Source of the DNA: Beutenbergia cavernae DSM 12333
GTDB taxonomy: Bacteria > Actinomycetota > Actinomycetes > Actinomycetales > Beutenbergiaceae
Direction of reading: 5' to 3'
Length of the DNA: 64,000 bases
Assembly (NCBI RefSeq): GCF_000023105.1
Contig: NC_012669.1
Span: 1,054,001 to 1,118,000, forward strand
The notes under the pieces are model-generated. The model was not told the origin of the DNA, did no database searches, and was given only the letters and a program-made list of their open reading frames with translations. Shown here piece after piece: positions 34,933-43,730 of the stretch; the stretch's first letter is position 1, and the number at the start of each line of letters is the position of its first letter. Both the position numbers and the translations under genes were made by a program.

Positions 34933-35517
34933 TCAGAGCACGGCGGCGGGCTTGAGCACGACGCCGGCGAGCACCAGCTCCTCGCGAGCCCGCCGGCCCT
35001 GCTCCTCGTCCACGGGCACCGTCAGATCGGACACGACCGTCACGTCGAGCCCGAGCCGCCGCGCGTCGAGCGCCGTCTGCTTCACGCAGTGCGACTCAGC
35101 GATCCCGACCACCTCGACCGACGTGACCCCCGACTCGGCGAGCAGCTCCGCGAGCGGCCGACCGGCGTCGTCGACCCCCTCGAAACCCGAGTACGCGGCG
35201 GCGTACGCGCCCTTCTTCACGCTGACGTCGGGGGCGAGGTCGGCGAGCGCCGGGTGCAGCTCCGCCTCGGCCGTGCCGGCGACGCCGTGCGGCGGCCACG
35301 TGTCGACGAAGTCCGGCGTCTCCGAGAAGTGCTCACCGGGGTCGACGTGCCAGTCCTGCGTGGTCGCGACGACGCCGTACCGCTCGCGGTGCGTGCGGGC
35401 GAAGGTGGCGATGCGCTCGGCGACGGCGTTCCCGCCCTCGACGGCGAGCGCCCCGCCCTCGCAGAACGTCGGCTGCACGTCGACCACGAGCAGGGCGCGA
35501 TGCGTGGCCGCTGTCAT
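34933..35517 (-). CDS. pncA: Nicotinamidase (isochorismatase superfamily)
   Basis: 194 residues. The catalytic triad is visible: Asp in ALLVVDVQPTFCEGG, Lys in VKKGAYAAAYSGFEG and Cys in GIAESHCVKQTALDA. The metal site DWHVDPGEHF is typical of nicotinamidases rather than other hydrolases of the superfamily. It deaminates nicotinamide to nicotinate for NAD salvage in the cytoplasm. Normal length (PncA about 190). ATG 35517 is chosen because the first strand follows at once. It is divergent from the aminotransferase with a 69-base gap, near the tryptophan-catabolic genes, which also touch NAD precursors. Confidence 0.9.
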   Translation of the reverse strand: MTAATHRALLVVDVQPTFCEGGALAVEGGNAVAERIATFARTHRERYGVVATTQDWHVDPGEHFSETPDFVDTWPPHGVAGTAEAELHPALADLAPDVSVKKGAYAAAYSGFEGVDDAGRPLAELLAESGVTSVEVVGIAESHCVKQTALDARRLGLDVTVVSDLTVPVDEEQGRRAREELVLAGVVLKPAAVL

Positions 35518-35586
35518 GCCGCCACGGTACGCCGAGGCGCGGACCGCTGCCGCGCACGCCCCGCGGCGCGAGTACCGTGCACCCGC

Positions 35587-36774
35587 ATGGAGTTCCGGCG
35601 CATCGAGGGGCTGCCGCCCTACGTCTTCACGATCATCGACAGCCTGAAGCTCGAGGCGCGTCGAGCCGGCCGCGACGTGGTCGACCTCGGCTTCGGCAAC
35701 CCCGACCTCCCGAGCCCGGAGATCGCCGTCGAGAAGCTCGCCGAGGCCGCGCACAACACGCGCAACCACCGGTACTCCTCCTCGCGCGGGATCCCCAAGC
35801 TGCGCGAGGCCGTCGCGTCCCTGTACCTGCGTCGGTTCGGCGTCGTGCTCGATCCGGGCACCCAGGTCATCTCCACGATCGGGGCGAAGGAGGGCTTCAG
35901 CCACCTCATGTGGGTGCTGCTGCAGTCCGGCGACGCGGCCATCGTGCCGACGCCGAGCTACCCGATCCACATCTGGGGTCCCTACTTCGCCGGGGCGGAC
36001 GCGCGCCAGGTGCCGATCGGGGACGGCGACGACGGCGCCGGGTACGTCGACCGCGTCATGGAGGCCTGGGACTACGGCTGGCCGAAGCCGCGCGTCGTCG
36101 TCCTCTCCTTCCCGCACAACCCGACGACGACGACCGTGGAGCTCGCCGACCTGCAGCGGCTCGTGGACTGGGCCCGGGAGCGGGACGTCGTGCTCGTGCA
36201 CGACCTGGCCTACGCGGACATGTGCTTCGACGGCTGGACCCCGCCGTCGATCATGCAGTGCGAGGGCGGCGACGAGGTCGCCGTCGAGCTGTACTCGATG
36301 ACGAAGTCGTTCTCGATGGCGGGCTGGCGGGTGGCGTTCATGGTGGGGCGCTCCGACGTCATCGCTGCGCTCGCCCAGCTGAAGAGCTACCTCGACTACG
36401 GCACCTTCCAGCCGATCCAGATCGCCGCGACGGTCACGCTCAACGAGGCGCAGGACTACCCGGCCGAGCTGAGCGCCGTGTACGAGTCGCGGCGCAACGC
36501 TCTCGTCGACGGCCTGGCGCGCATCGGGTGGGACATCCACCGCCCCCGCGGCACGATGTTCGCCTGGGCGCGCATCCCCGAGCCCTACCGCGACCTGGGC
36601 TCGATCGACTTCGCGCGGCTGCTCGTCAACGAGTGCGACGTCGCCGTCTCGCCCGGGGTCGGCTTCGGCCCCGGCGGCGACGGGCACGTCCGGTTCGCGC
36701 TCATCGAGAACGAGCAGCGGATCGGTCAGGCGGTGCGGCAGCTGCGGCGGGGACTCACGCGCCTCGATGCCTGA
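35587..36774 (+). CDS. PLP-dependent aminotransferase, class I/II (AlaC-like)
   Basis: 395 residues. Substrate-arm start YVFTIIDSLKLEARRAGRDV, DLGFGNPDLPSP, NHRYSSSRGIPKLREAV, then SMTKSFSMAGWRVAFMVG with the PLP Lys at 240. The sequence resembles AlaC/YfdZ-type alanine aminotransferases and LL-diaminopimelate aminotransferases. Standing directly before tryptophan dioxygenase and a kynureninase-like gene, it could process alanine released by kynureninase or act on kynurenine itself. This is inference, since substrate specificity is not readable. A 65-base gap with a possible promoter separates it from the dioxygenase gene. Confidence 0.85.
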   Translation: MEFRRIEGLPPYVFTIIDSLKLEARRAGRDVVDLGFGNPDLPSPEIAVEKLAEAAHNTRNHRYSSSRGIPKLREAVASLYLRRFGVVLDPGTQVISTIGAKEGFSHLMWVLLQSGDAAIVPTPSYPIHIWGPYFAGADARQVPIGDGDDGAGYVDRVMEAWDYGWPKPRVVVLSFPHNPTTTTVELADLQRLVDWARERDVVLVHDLAYADMCFDGWTPPSIMQCEGGDEVAVELYSMTKSFSMAGWRVAFMVGRSDVIAALAQLKSYLDYGTFQPIQIAATVTLNEAQDYPAELSAVYESRRNALVDGLARIGWDIHRPRGTMFAWARIPEPYRDLGSIDFARLLVNECDVAVSPGVGFGPGGDGHVRFALIENEQRIGQAVRQLRRGLTRLDA

Positions 36775-36791
36775 GCGCCGTCGACGTGCCC

Positions 36792-36797
36792 TAACCT
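36792..36797 (+). promoter_or_regulatory. Candidate -10 box for kynA-kynU
   Basis: TAACCT at 36792-36797, in the 65-base gap before ATG 36840, would give a leader of about 36 bases. No convincing -35 is seen, so this is tentative. Confidence 0.3.
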
Positions 36798-36839
36798 CGC
36801 CATGACGGGGGCCGACCACGGCACGAACAGGCGGATGCG

Positions 36840-37949
36840 ATGACTGAGAGGCGACCCTCGGCGGAGGCCGGGGCGCTGTACTACTGGGACTACCTGGGCC
36901 TCGACGCCCTGCTGAGCGCCCAGCAGCCCCGGAGCGACCTCGACGGCGAGCCGGCGCACGACGAGCTGCTCTTCATCGTCGTGCACCAGGCGTACGAGCT
37001 GTGGTTCAAGCAGATCCTCCACGAGCTCGACGAGGTGGTCGCCATCTTCAGCGCCGACGTCGTGCCGGCGAAGGAGATGGGCCGGGTGGTCGATCGCCTC
37101 CGCCGGGTCGTCGCGATCCAGCGGCTCCTGCTCGAGCAGCTCACCGTGCTGGAGACGATGACACCGCTGGACTTCCTGGACTTCCGCGACGCCCTCGTGC
37201 CGGCCTCCGGCTTCCAGAGCGTGCAGTTCCGGCTCATCGAGAACCGGCTCGGGCTGGACGCGGCACGCCGGCTGCAGATCCACGGCGCGCCCTACACGGC
37301 GGTGCTCTCTGCGGAGCACGCGGCACTGCTCGCGGACTCCGAGGCTGCGCCGTCCCTGCGCACGTGCGTGGATCGCTGGCTCTCCCGCACCCCGTACCTG
37401 CGGTTCGGGACGTTCGACTTCTGGTCCTCCTACGCCGGGTCGGTCGAGGCGATGCTGGACGGCGAGCGTGCCACGGTCCGGCAGCTGGCGAGCCTCACCG
37501 ACGCGGGCCGCGCCGAGCAGCTCGAGGCGCTGGACCGGACCGCCGACGAGTTCGCCACGCTGTTCGACGCCGAGCGGTACGAGGAGCTGCGGAGCCGGGG
37601 GCAGCGGCACCTGTCGCAGGACGCCTTCCTCGCGGCGCTGCTCCTCAGCCTGTACCGGGACGAGCCGCTGTTCCAGCTGCCGTTCCGCCTGCTCACCGCC
37701 CTGGTCGAGATCGACGAGGGCTTCACGACGTGGCGGCAGCGGCACGCCCTCATGGTGCACCGGATGATCGGGGGTCGGACCGGCACCGGCGGGACGTCGG
37801 GGCACGCGTACCTGGCGGCGGCCGCGCGGCGGCACCGCGTCTTCGGTGACCTGTTCGACCTGCCGACGTTCCTCCTGCCCCGCTCCGCGCTGCCCGCGCT
37901 GCCCGACGCCGTCGCGCACCAGCTGCGATTCGCGAGCGAGGCGGGATGA
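36840..37949 (+). CDS. kynA: Tryptophan 2,3-dioxygenase
   Basis: 369 residues. Signature segments: LYYWDYLGLDALLSAQ, ELLFIVVHQAYELWFKQ, SGFQSVQFRLIENRLG, WRQRHALMVHRMIGGRTGTGGTSG containing the haem-ligand His region and the Gly/Thr substrate loop. It opens the indole ring of L-tryptophan with O2 to N-formylkynurenine, a cytoplasmic haem enzyme. It is longer than many bacterial homologues (about 280) owing to extra sequence in the middle helical region, similar to animal-length forms. The stop overlaps the kynureninase-like start (ATGA at 37946-37949). A formamidase for the next step is not in the window. Confidence 0.93.
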   Translation: MTERRPSAEAGALYYWDYLGLDALLSAQQPRSDLDGEPAHDELLFIVVHQAYELWFKQILHELDEVVAIFSADVVPAKEMGRVVDRLRRVVAIQRLLLEQLTVLETMTPLDFLDFRDALVPASGFQSVQFRLIENRLGLDAARRLQIHGAPYTAVLSAEHAALLADSEAAPSLRTCVDRWLSRTPYLRFGTFDFWSSYAGSVEAMLDGERATVRQLASLTDAGRAEQLEALDRTADEFATLFDAERYEELRSRGQRHLSQDAFLAALLLSLYRDEPLFQLPFRLLTALVEIDEGFTTWRQRHALMVHRMIGGRTGTGGTSGHAYLAAAARRHRVFGDLFDLPTFLLPRSALPALPDAVAHQLRFASEAG

Positions 37950-39124
37950 CGGGCGGCGCGGCGGCGCTCAAGGCCCACTTCGGGCGCGCCCTCGCGTCCG
38001 ACGATCGGCTGCACGTCGCGGCGCACAGCCACCATCCGTGGCCCGACGTCACCCGCGACGCGCACCTGGCGGCCTGGGACCTGGCGGCCGCGCAGCTGGA
38101 CGACAAGTGGGACACGATCCTGCGCACCGTGGTCCCGGAGGCGCAGGGGCACGTGGCGCGCAGGCTGGGCCTGCGCGACCCCGCCACCGTGGCGTTCGCC
38201 CCGAACACCCACGAGCTGCTCGTCCGCATCACCTCGGCCCTTCCGCGCCCGTTCCGCGTGCTCACGACGGACGCGGAGTTCCACAGCGCCGCGCGACAGC
38301 TCGCGCGGTGGGAGGAGGCCGGCGTCGCGCACGTGGACCGCGTCCCGGCCGAGTCCTTCGCGACGTTCCCGGAGCGGTTCGTCGCCGCCATGCGCCCGGA
38401 GCACGGCCTGGTGCTCGTCAGCCACGTGTTCTTCGACTCCGGGTACGTGGTGCCCGACCTCGCCCAGCTCGTGGACGCGGTGCCGAGCCCGGACGCGCTC
38501 GTCGTCGTCGACGGGTACCACGCGTTCATGGCCGTGCCCACCGACCTCGGCGCGATCGCCTCCCGCGCCTTCTACCTCGCCGGCGGGTACAAGTACGCGA
38601 TGGCCGGCGAGGGGGCGTGCTTCGCCCACGCGCCCGCCGGGTACGCGACCCGGCCGGTGGACACCGGGTGGTTCGCGGCGTTCGGCGCCCTGGCCGACGC
38701 CGGGGACGGGCGGGTCGGGTACCCGGCCGACGCCGGTCGGCTCGCCGGCTCGACCACCGACCCGTCCGGGCTGTTCCGGTTCAACGCGGTGCAGCGCTGG
38801 CTGGACGGGCTCGGCGTCGACGTGCCGGCGATCCATGCCCACGTCGGCGCGCTCCAGACGAGGCTCCTCGCGGCGCTCGACGCCGAGCCGCTCGCCGCCC
38901 TGCCGGTCACGAGCCTCGTCCCGGGGCGCCAGGTGCCCGATCGCGGCCACTTCCTCACGTTCCGCACCGACCGCGCGCCCGAGGTGGAGGCGGCGCTGGC
39001 GGCGCGCGGCGTCGTCGCCGACCGGCGCGGGGAACGGCTGCGCCTCGGGTTCGGCGTGTATCACGACGACGACGACGTCGACCGGCTCGCCGCCGAGCTC
39101 GCCATCGTCGCGCGGCACGCGTAG
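37946..39124 (+). CDS. kynU: Kynureninase-like PLP enzyme (aminotransferase class V fold)
   Basis: 392 residues with HVAAHSHHPWPDVTRDAH near the start, VTFAPNT-type cofactor loop (VAFAPNTHELLVRI), LVSHVFFDSGYVVPD, VVVDGYHAFMAVPTDLG and the PLP Lys216 in GGYKYAMAGEG. The fold and gene context support kynureninase, which splits kynurenine to anthranilate and alanine. The sequence is divergent from textbook KynU, so a related class V enzyme is possible. Translational coupling to kynA is the strongest argument. Its product anthranilate could be recycled or degraded; no anthranilate dioxygenase genes are present here. Confidence 0.75.
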   Translation: MTGGAAALKAHFGRALASDDRLHVAAHSHHPWPDVTRDAHLAAWDLAAAQLDDKWDTILRTVVPEAQGHVARRLGLRDPATVAFAPNTHELLVRITSALPRPFRVLTTDAEFHSAARQLARWEEAGVAHVDRVPAESFATFPERFVAAMRPEHGLVLVSHVFFDSGYVVPDLAQLVDAVPSPDALVVVDGYHAFMAVPTDLGAIASRAFYLAGGYKYAMAGEGACFAHAPAGYATRPVDTGWFAAFGALADAGDGRVGYPADAGRLAGSTTDPSGLFRFNAVQRWLDGLGVDVPAIHAHVGALQTRLLAALDAEPLAALPVTSLVPGRQVPDRGHFLTFRTDRAPEVEAALAARGVVADRRGERLRLGFGVYHDDDDVDRLAAELAIVARHA

Positions 39125-39157
39125 GCAGCGCCGGGAACAACCGCGGTCGGCCGGGCG

Positions 39158-39186
39158 TTGGTGCTTCCTGCCGCCCGCCGTACAAC
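39158..39186 (+). promoter_or_regulatory. Sigma-A-like promoter before the HelD gene
   Basis: TTGGTG (39158-39163), a 17-base spacer and TACAAC (39181-39186), followed by the Shine-Dalgarno GAGG at 39195-39198 and GTG 39204. Spacing is ideal. The -10 sits within CGTACAACGTACG, a short GTAC repeat that could bind a regulator. Confidence 0.5.
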
Positions 39187-39203
39187 GTACGAAATGAGGT
39201 TCC

Positions 39204-41315
39204 GTGCGCCCCGAGCACACCACGACCACCCGCGCCGTCGCCGAGGAGCAGTCGTTCCTGGACCGCGCCGCCGACCGCCACCGGCAGCTGCTGATCCGCC
39301 TCGACGGCGAGCTGACCCACGCCTCGTCGCGTGATGCGACGGAGCGAGCTCGCCACGCCGTGCTGCGCAGGCGCCGGGCCGAGCTCGCCGGCGGCGAGCG
39401 CGGACTCGTGTTCGGCCGGCTCGACGGGCTCGACGGGACCTCGCGCCGCATCGGCCGGGTCGGGCTGCCGGGCGTGGACGACGACGAGCCGCTCGTCGTC
39501 GACTGGCGCGCCCCCGCGGCGCACGCGTTCTACACCGCCACTCCGCTCGACCCGCAGGGACTCACCCGCCGCCGGCACATCCGCACCGAGGGTGCTCGCG
39601 TGGTCGCGGTCGACGACGAGGAGCTCGCCGGTGCGGCAGGCGCCGACGGCGGCGACCTCGTGGGCGAGGGTGCGCTGCTCGCCGCGCTCGACGAGCGGCG
39701 CACGGGACGGATGGGGACCGCCGTCGCCACCCTCCAGCGGGAGCAGGACGCGATCGTGCGGGCGGGCGCGGAGGGCCCGCTCGTCGTCCAGGGAGGACCC
39801 GGCACCGGCAAGACGGTGGTCGCGCTGCACCGGGTCGCCTACCTGCTGTTCACGCAGCCCCAGCTCGCCGAGCGCGGTGTCCTCGTGCTCGGGCCGTCCC
39901 GGCGGTTCCTCGACTACATCGGGCAGGTGCTTCCGGCGCTCGGGGAGACCGCCGTCGTGTCCGCGACCTGCGAGACCCTGCTCGCCGGCGTCCGGGTCGA
40001 GCGCGCGGAGTCCCGGGAGCTCGCCGAGATCAAGGGTCGGGCCGTGTGGCAGGGCGCGCTGACGGCGTACGTCGAGCAGCTCGTGCCCGAGGCCGGTGAC
40101 CTCTCGCTGACGTTCGACGGCGAGACGTACGTCCTCCCGGAGGCCCAGATCGGTGCGGCGCTGCGTGCCGCCCGCAGCGGAGGGCAGCCGTATCACGCCG
40201 CGCGCCGGCACGTCGTCGAGACGGTGCTCGGCCTGCTCGCCGACGCCGTCGCCGACCGGAGTGCGCAGCTGCTCGCTCAGGCGGAGGAGGGGTTCGAGGA
40301 CGTGCTGGGCCGGCTGGATGCCCAGCTCGCCCGCGCCGACGACCGCGGCGCACGCAGCGGCGTGACGGGGTCGGAGGTCGACGGCGTGATGTCGGACGAC
40401 GACGTCGACGAGCTGCGCGAGCGCCTGGGCGAGGACCGCGCCGTCGCGGCGGCCCTGGCGGTGTGGTGGCCGACGCTGGACGCCGGTCGCACGCTCGCCC
40501 GGTTCCTGCACGACGAGGCCCTGCTCGGCGAGCTCGTCCGCGGCCTCAGCGACGCGGAGCGGCGCGCCGTCGCGGCGGAGCCCGGTGGCTGGTCCGCCGG
40601 GGACGTCGCGCTGCTCGACGCCGTCGCTGACCTGCTCGGGGACGTGGCGGAGCCGGACGAGCAGGGCGAGTTCCTGGCGGACACCGCCGCCGCGCGCCGC
40701 GACTGGGCGTACGGCCACGTCGTCGTCGACGAGGCCCAGGAGCTGTCCGCGATGCAGTGGCACATGGTCCTGCGCCGCTGCCCGACCCGGTCGATCACCG
40801 CCGTGGGCGACATCGACCAGGCCGAGGCGCCGCACCGGCACACCACCTGGGTCGAGGCCGTGGCGGTGCTCGGCGAGCGGTGCCGGCGCGCCGACCTCAC
40901 GATCTGCTACCGCACCCCGCGCGAGGTGATGGCGCTCGTCGAGCCGGTGCTGCGTGCCGCCGGCAGCGCCACCGCGCCGCCGCGGGCCGTCCGGTCCTCC
41001 GGGCGGGAGCCGTGGCAGGTCCAGGCGCGTGAGGATGCGCTGGTCGACGTCGTCGCGGCGCGGGCGGGCGAGCTCGCCGAGCGGTACGCCGGCGGGCGCG
41101 TGGGCGTCGTCGCACCGGCGTCCCGGGCCTTGGAGCTGCGCCGCGCCCTCGACGGCGTCCCGGTGCTCACGGCTCTCGAGGCGAAGGGGCTGGAGTGGGA
41201 CGCCGCGCTCGTCGTCGACCCGGACGGCATCGCCGCGCAGCCGCGGGGGTGGAACGGCCTCTACGTCGCCCTGACGCGCTGCACGCAGGAGCTCGGGCAG
41301 GTCGTGGTGCGCTGA
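39204..41315 (+). CDS. HelD-like superfamily 1 helicase
   Basis: 703 residues. An N-terminal helical region (AVAEEQSFLDRAADRHRQLL) is followed by LVVDWRAPAAHAFYTATP, diagnostic of HelD proteins, Walker A VVQGGPGTGKTVVALHR (K203), Walker B VVVDEAQELSAMQW and C-terminal motifs YVALTRCTQELG. HelD binds core RNA polymerase and removes it from DNA or RNA; some actinobacterial members give rifampicin tolerance. Which class this one belongs to is not determined. It is monocistronic by spacing, with its own promoter. GTG 39204 is supported by GAGG five bases upstream. Confidence 0.88.
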   Translation: MRPEHTTTTRAVAEEQSFLDRAADRHRQLLIRLDGELTHASSRDATERARHAVLRRRRAELAGGERGLVFGRLDGLDGTSRRIGRVGLPGVDDDEPLVVDWRAPAAHAFYTATPLDPQGLTRRRHIRTEGARVVAVDDEELAGAAGADGGDLVGEGALLAALDERRTGRMGTAVATLQREQDAIVRAGAEGPLVVQGGPGTGKTVVALHRVAYLLFTQPQLAERGVLVLGPSRRFLDYIGQVLPALGETAVVSATCETLLAGVRVERAESRELAEIKGRAVWQGALTAYVEQLVPEAGDLSLTFDGETYVLPEAQIGAALRAARSGGQPYHAARRHVVETVLGLLADAVADRSAQLLAQAEEGFEDVLGRLDAQLARADDRGARSGVTGSEVDGVMSDDDVDELRERLGEDRAVAAALAVWWPTLDAGRTLARFLHDEALLGELVRGLSDAERRAVAAEPGGWSAGDVALLDAVADLLGDVAEPDEQGEFLADTAAARRDWAYGHVVVDEAQELSAMQWHMVLRRCPTRSITAVGDIDQAEAPHRHTTWVEAVAVLGERCRRADLTICYRTPREVMALVEPVLRAAGSATAPPRAVRSSGREPWQVQAREDALVDVVAARAGELAERYAGGRVGVVAPASRALELRRALDGVPVLTALEAKGLEWDAALVVDPDGIAAQPRGWNGLYVALTRCTQELGQVVVR

Positions 41316-41343
41316 GCGGGCGGTGGTGCGGCAGGCTGGACGC

Positions 41344-41943
41344 GTGAGCGACGGGGGATGGCAGCGGGTCGACGCCGGCGACGGCGTCCTGCTGCGGCGG
41401 GTGCGCGCCGCCGACGCCCCCGGTGTGCTCGCCGTGCACGGCGATCCGCGGGTGTACGCGCTCGACCCCCACGAGACGCACCGCGACCTCGCCCACTCGC
41501 GACGGTTCCTCGAGCCGATGCTCCGGCACTGGGCGCGTCACGGGTTCGGGTACTGGGCGGTGCTCGTCCCGCTGGACTGGTGGCCGGACGGGGTTCCCGG
41601 GACCAGGGCCGAGGAGGCGCCGGACGACGGGACGAGGGTGCACGCCGGTCTCGGCGGCCTGCAGCACTACCTGATGGCCGGCGAGCAGGTGCTCAACGTG
41701 TACGTGCGGTTCGCGCCGGCCACGCAGGGCCGCGGCCTCGCCAGGCGGGTGATCAACACGGCGGTACGGATGGCGCCGACGGTCGCACCCGGTCTCGACC
41801 TCGTGGTGCGGACCCGGCCGGCGAACGCGGCGACCCGTCGCGTGGCGGAGCGCGCCGGCTTCGTGGACGAGGGTCTCGAGCCGGGCACGACCGACATGGC
41901 CCTGCTGCGCCTGTCGGCACCCGTCGTCGATCCGGCCGGGTAG
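41344..41943 (+). CDS. GNAT-family N-acetyltransferase
   Basis: 199 residues. LRRVRAADAPGVLAVHGDP resembles RimJ-like GNATs; the acetyl-CoA loop is near RFAPATQGRGLARRVINTAV and the final strand LVVRTRPANAATRRVAERAGFVDEG. It transfers acetyl from acetyl-CoA to an unknown amine, possibly a protein N-terminus or antibiotic. GTG 41344 is chosen since CAGGCT lies six bases upstream with no Shine-Dalgarno, fitting a leaderless mRNA; in-frame GTGs at 41323 and 41326 would add a few residues. A second GNAT follows four bases after the stop. Confidence 0.82.
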   Translation: MSDGGWQRVDAGDGVLLRRVRAADAPGVLAVHGDPRVYALDPHETHRDLAHSRRFLEPMLRHWARHGFGYWAVLVPLDWWPDGVPGTRAEEAPDDGTRVHAGLGGLQHYLMAGEQVLNVYVRFAPATQGRGLARRVINTAVRMAPTVAPGLDLVVRTRPANAATRRVAERAGFVDEGLEPGTTDMALLRLSAPVVDPAG

Positions 41944-41947
41944 CGGG

Positions 41948-42427
41948 ATGAGCCTCCAGATCACTCCGGCGAGCGCCGACGACGTCCCCGCGATGGCCGA
42001 CCTCGCCGAGCGGCGTCGAGCGCGGTACGCGACCTACCAGCCGCGGTTCTGGAACCCGGCGCCCGACGCCCGCGAGCGGCACGAGCCGTTCCTGGCGTCG
42101 CTCGTGGCGGCCGACGACGGCGCGATCGTCCGCGTGGCTCGGCGCGGCCAGGAGGTGGCCGGGTTCGCGGTGGGGACCCTCGTGCCGCCACCGCCGGTGT
42201 ACGCGCCGGGCGGTCCGGCGTGCCTCGTGGACGACTTCGCTGTCGCTGACGACGGGGAGTGGCCGACGGTGGGCGTGGACCTGCTGCGAGCGGTGACAAC
42301 CGAGGCGCGGGCGCGCGGGGCCGTGCAGGTCGTGGTCGTGACGGCGCACCTGGACGAGCCGCGACGCGAGGCGCTGAGGGCGGCGGGCCTCACGCTGGGG
42401 TCCGAGTGGTGGGTCGGCGCCCTCTGA
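41948..42427 (+). CDS. GNAT-family N-acetyltransferase
   Basis: 159 residues with the GNAT start LQITPASADDVPAMADLAERRR, a core strand VAGFAVGTLV, CLVDDFAVADDGEWPTVG in place of the usual acetyl-CoA loop, and a final VVVVTAHLDEPRREALRAAG. The Q/R-x-x-G-x-G/A loop is degenerate, so cofactor binding may be weak or altered. Probably co-transcribed with the preceding GNAT (four-base gap) though the two are only distantly alike. Substrate unknown. Confidence 0.7.
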   Translation: MSLQITPASADDVPAMADLAERRRARYATYQPRFWNPAPDARERHEPFLASLVAADDGAIVRVARRGQEVAGFAVGTLVPPPPVYAPGGPACLVDDFAVADDGEWPTVGVDLLRAVTTEARARGAVQVVVVTAHLDEPRREALRAAGLTLGSEWWVGAL

Positions 42428-42504
42428 CGCCTCGCCCGCCGAGCCGCAGGAGGCGCGGAGCGGCGACCCGATGCGGGCAGCACCGTCATGGGAGAGCCTG
42501 GGGC

Positions 42505-43719
42505 ATGGGTGGTGCGCGGCTCGTCGACGTGCGGCGTGACCGGCGCGGACGCGCCGGGGCCTTCGGCAGGCGACGCCGCGCCGTCGTCAGCTCCGCCCTG
42601 ATCGCCGTCGCGCTCACCGCGTGCGGCCCCCTCGCGCCCGGCCCGGGCGGCGACCCGGTGACCCCGGAGGCCACGACGTCGCAAGCAGAGCCGCCGTCGA
42701 CCACTGCCGAGGCGCCGCCGCCCGTGGGCGACGTCGGCACGCCCGTCGACGTCGTCACCGGCCTCGACGCCCCGTGGGGAGTCGCGCTCCTGCCCGGCGG
42801 CGACGCCCTCGTCACGCTGCGCGACGAGGCCCGCGTGGTGCGCCTCGCTGCCGACGGCACCATGACCCGCCTCGACGCCGGCGGCCCGGACGGCACGGTC
42901 CCCGGCGTCGCCCCGCGCAGCGAGGCCGGCCTCCTCGGGATCGCCGTCGCCCCCGACGATCCGACCGACGTCTTCCTCTACCTCACGGCCACCGACGAGA
43001 ACCGGGTCGTGCGCGCCCGGCTCGACGGCGACGCTCTCACCGACCTCACCACGATCGTCGACGGCATCCCGGCCGACTCGACCCACAACGGCGGCCGCCT
43101 CGCGTTCGGCCCGGACGGCTTCCTGTACGTCACCACCGGCGACGCGCAGATCCGCCCGAACGCGCAGGACCTCGACTCCCTCGGCGGCAAGATCCTGCGC
43201 GTCACGCACGACGGCGCCGCCGCGCCGGGCAACCCGTTCGACACCCGCGTGTGGAGCTACGGGCATCGCAACGTCCAGGGCATCGGGTGGACCGACGGCG
43301 GCGTCATGTACGCCAGCGAGTTCGGCCAGAACGCGCTCGACGAGGTGAACCGCATCGAGCCCGGCGGCAACTACGGCTGGCCCGAGGTCGAGGGCGGCGG
43401 GGGCACCGACCGAGGATTCGTCGACCCGGTGGTGACGTGGCCGACGTCCGACGCCTCACCGAGCGGTCTCGCCGTCACCGCCCACGGGGTGTGGGTCGCC
43501 GCGCTGCGTGGCGAACGCCTGTGGTTCCTTCCCTTCACGGGGGCCGACGACGACGGCGTGGGTCCGCCGCGGGAGCTCCTCACCTCGGAGCTGGGTCGGC
43601 TCCGGCACGTGCTGGCCGTCGACCCCGACACGCTCTGGCTCGTCACGAACAACACGGACGGCCGCGGCGACCCGCGCGCCGGGGACGACCGGATCGCCGC
43701 CGTCGACCTCGGGCCTTGA
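42505..43719 (+). CDS. PQQ-dependent sugar (glucose/sorbosone) dehydrogenase-like lipoprotein
   Basis: 404 residues. The N-terminus has several Arg then VVSSALIAVALTAC with a lipobox, Cys about residue 40, so it is an extracytoplasmic lipoprotein. After a Pro/Thr-rich linker comes a six-bladed propeller: GLDAPWGVALLPGGDALVT, SEAGLLGIAVAPD, STHNGGRLAFGPDGFLYVTTGD, SLGGKILRV, WSYGHRNVQGIGW, FGQNALDEVNRIEPGGNYGWP. These match soluble aldose dehydrogenases that oxidise sugars with PQQ and Ca. Whether PQQ is available is unknown, and no PQQ biosynthesis genes are seen. Confidence 0.88.
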   Translation: MGGARLVDVRRDRRGRAGAFGRRRRAVVSSALIAVALTACGPLAPGPGGDPVTPEATTSQAEPPSTTAEAPPPVGDVGTPVDVVTGLDAPWGVALLPGGDALVTLRDEARVVRLAADGTMTRLDAGGPDGTVPGVAPRSEAGLLGIAVAPDDPTDVFLYLTATDENRVVRARLDGDALTDLTTIVDGIPADSTHNGGRLAFGPDGFLYVTTGDAQIRPNAQDLDSLGGKILRVTHDGAAAPGNPFDTRVWSYGHRNVQGIGWTDGGVMYASEFGQNALDEVNRIEPGGNYGWPEVEGGGGTDRGFVDPVVTWPTSDASPSGLAVTAHGVWVAALRGERLWFLPFTGADDDGVGPPRELLTSELGRLRHVLAVDPDTLWLVTNNTDGRGDPRAGDDRIAAVDLGP

Positions 43720-43730
43720 GCGCGATCGCG

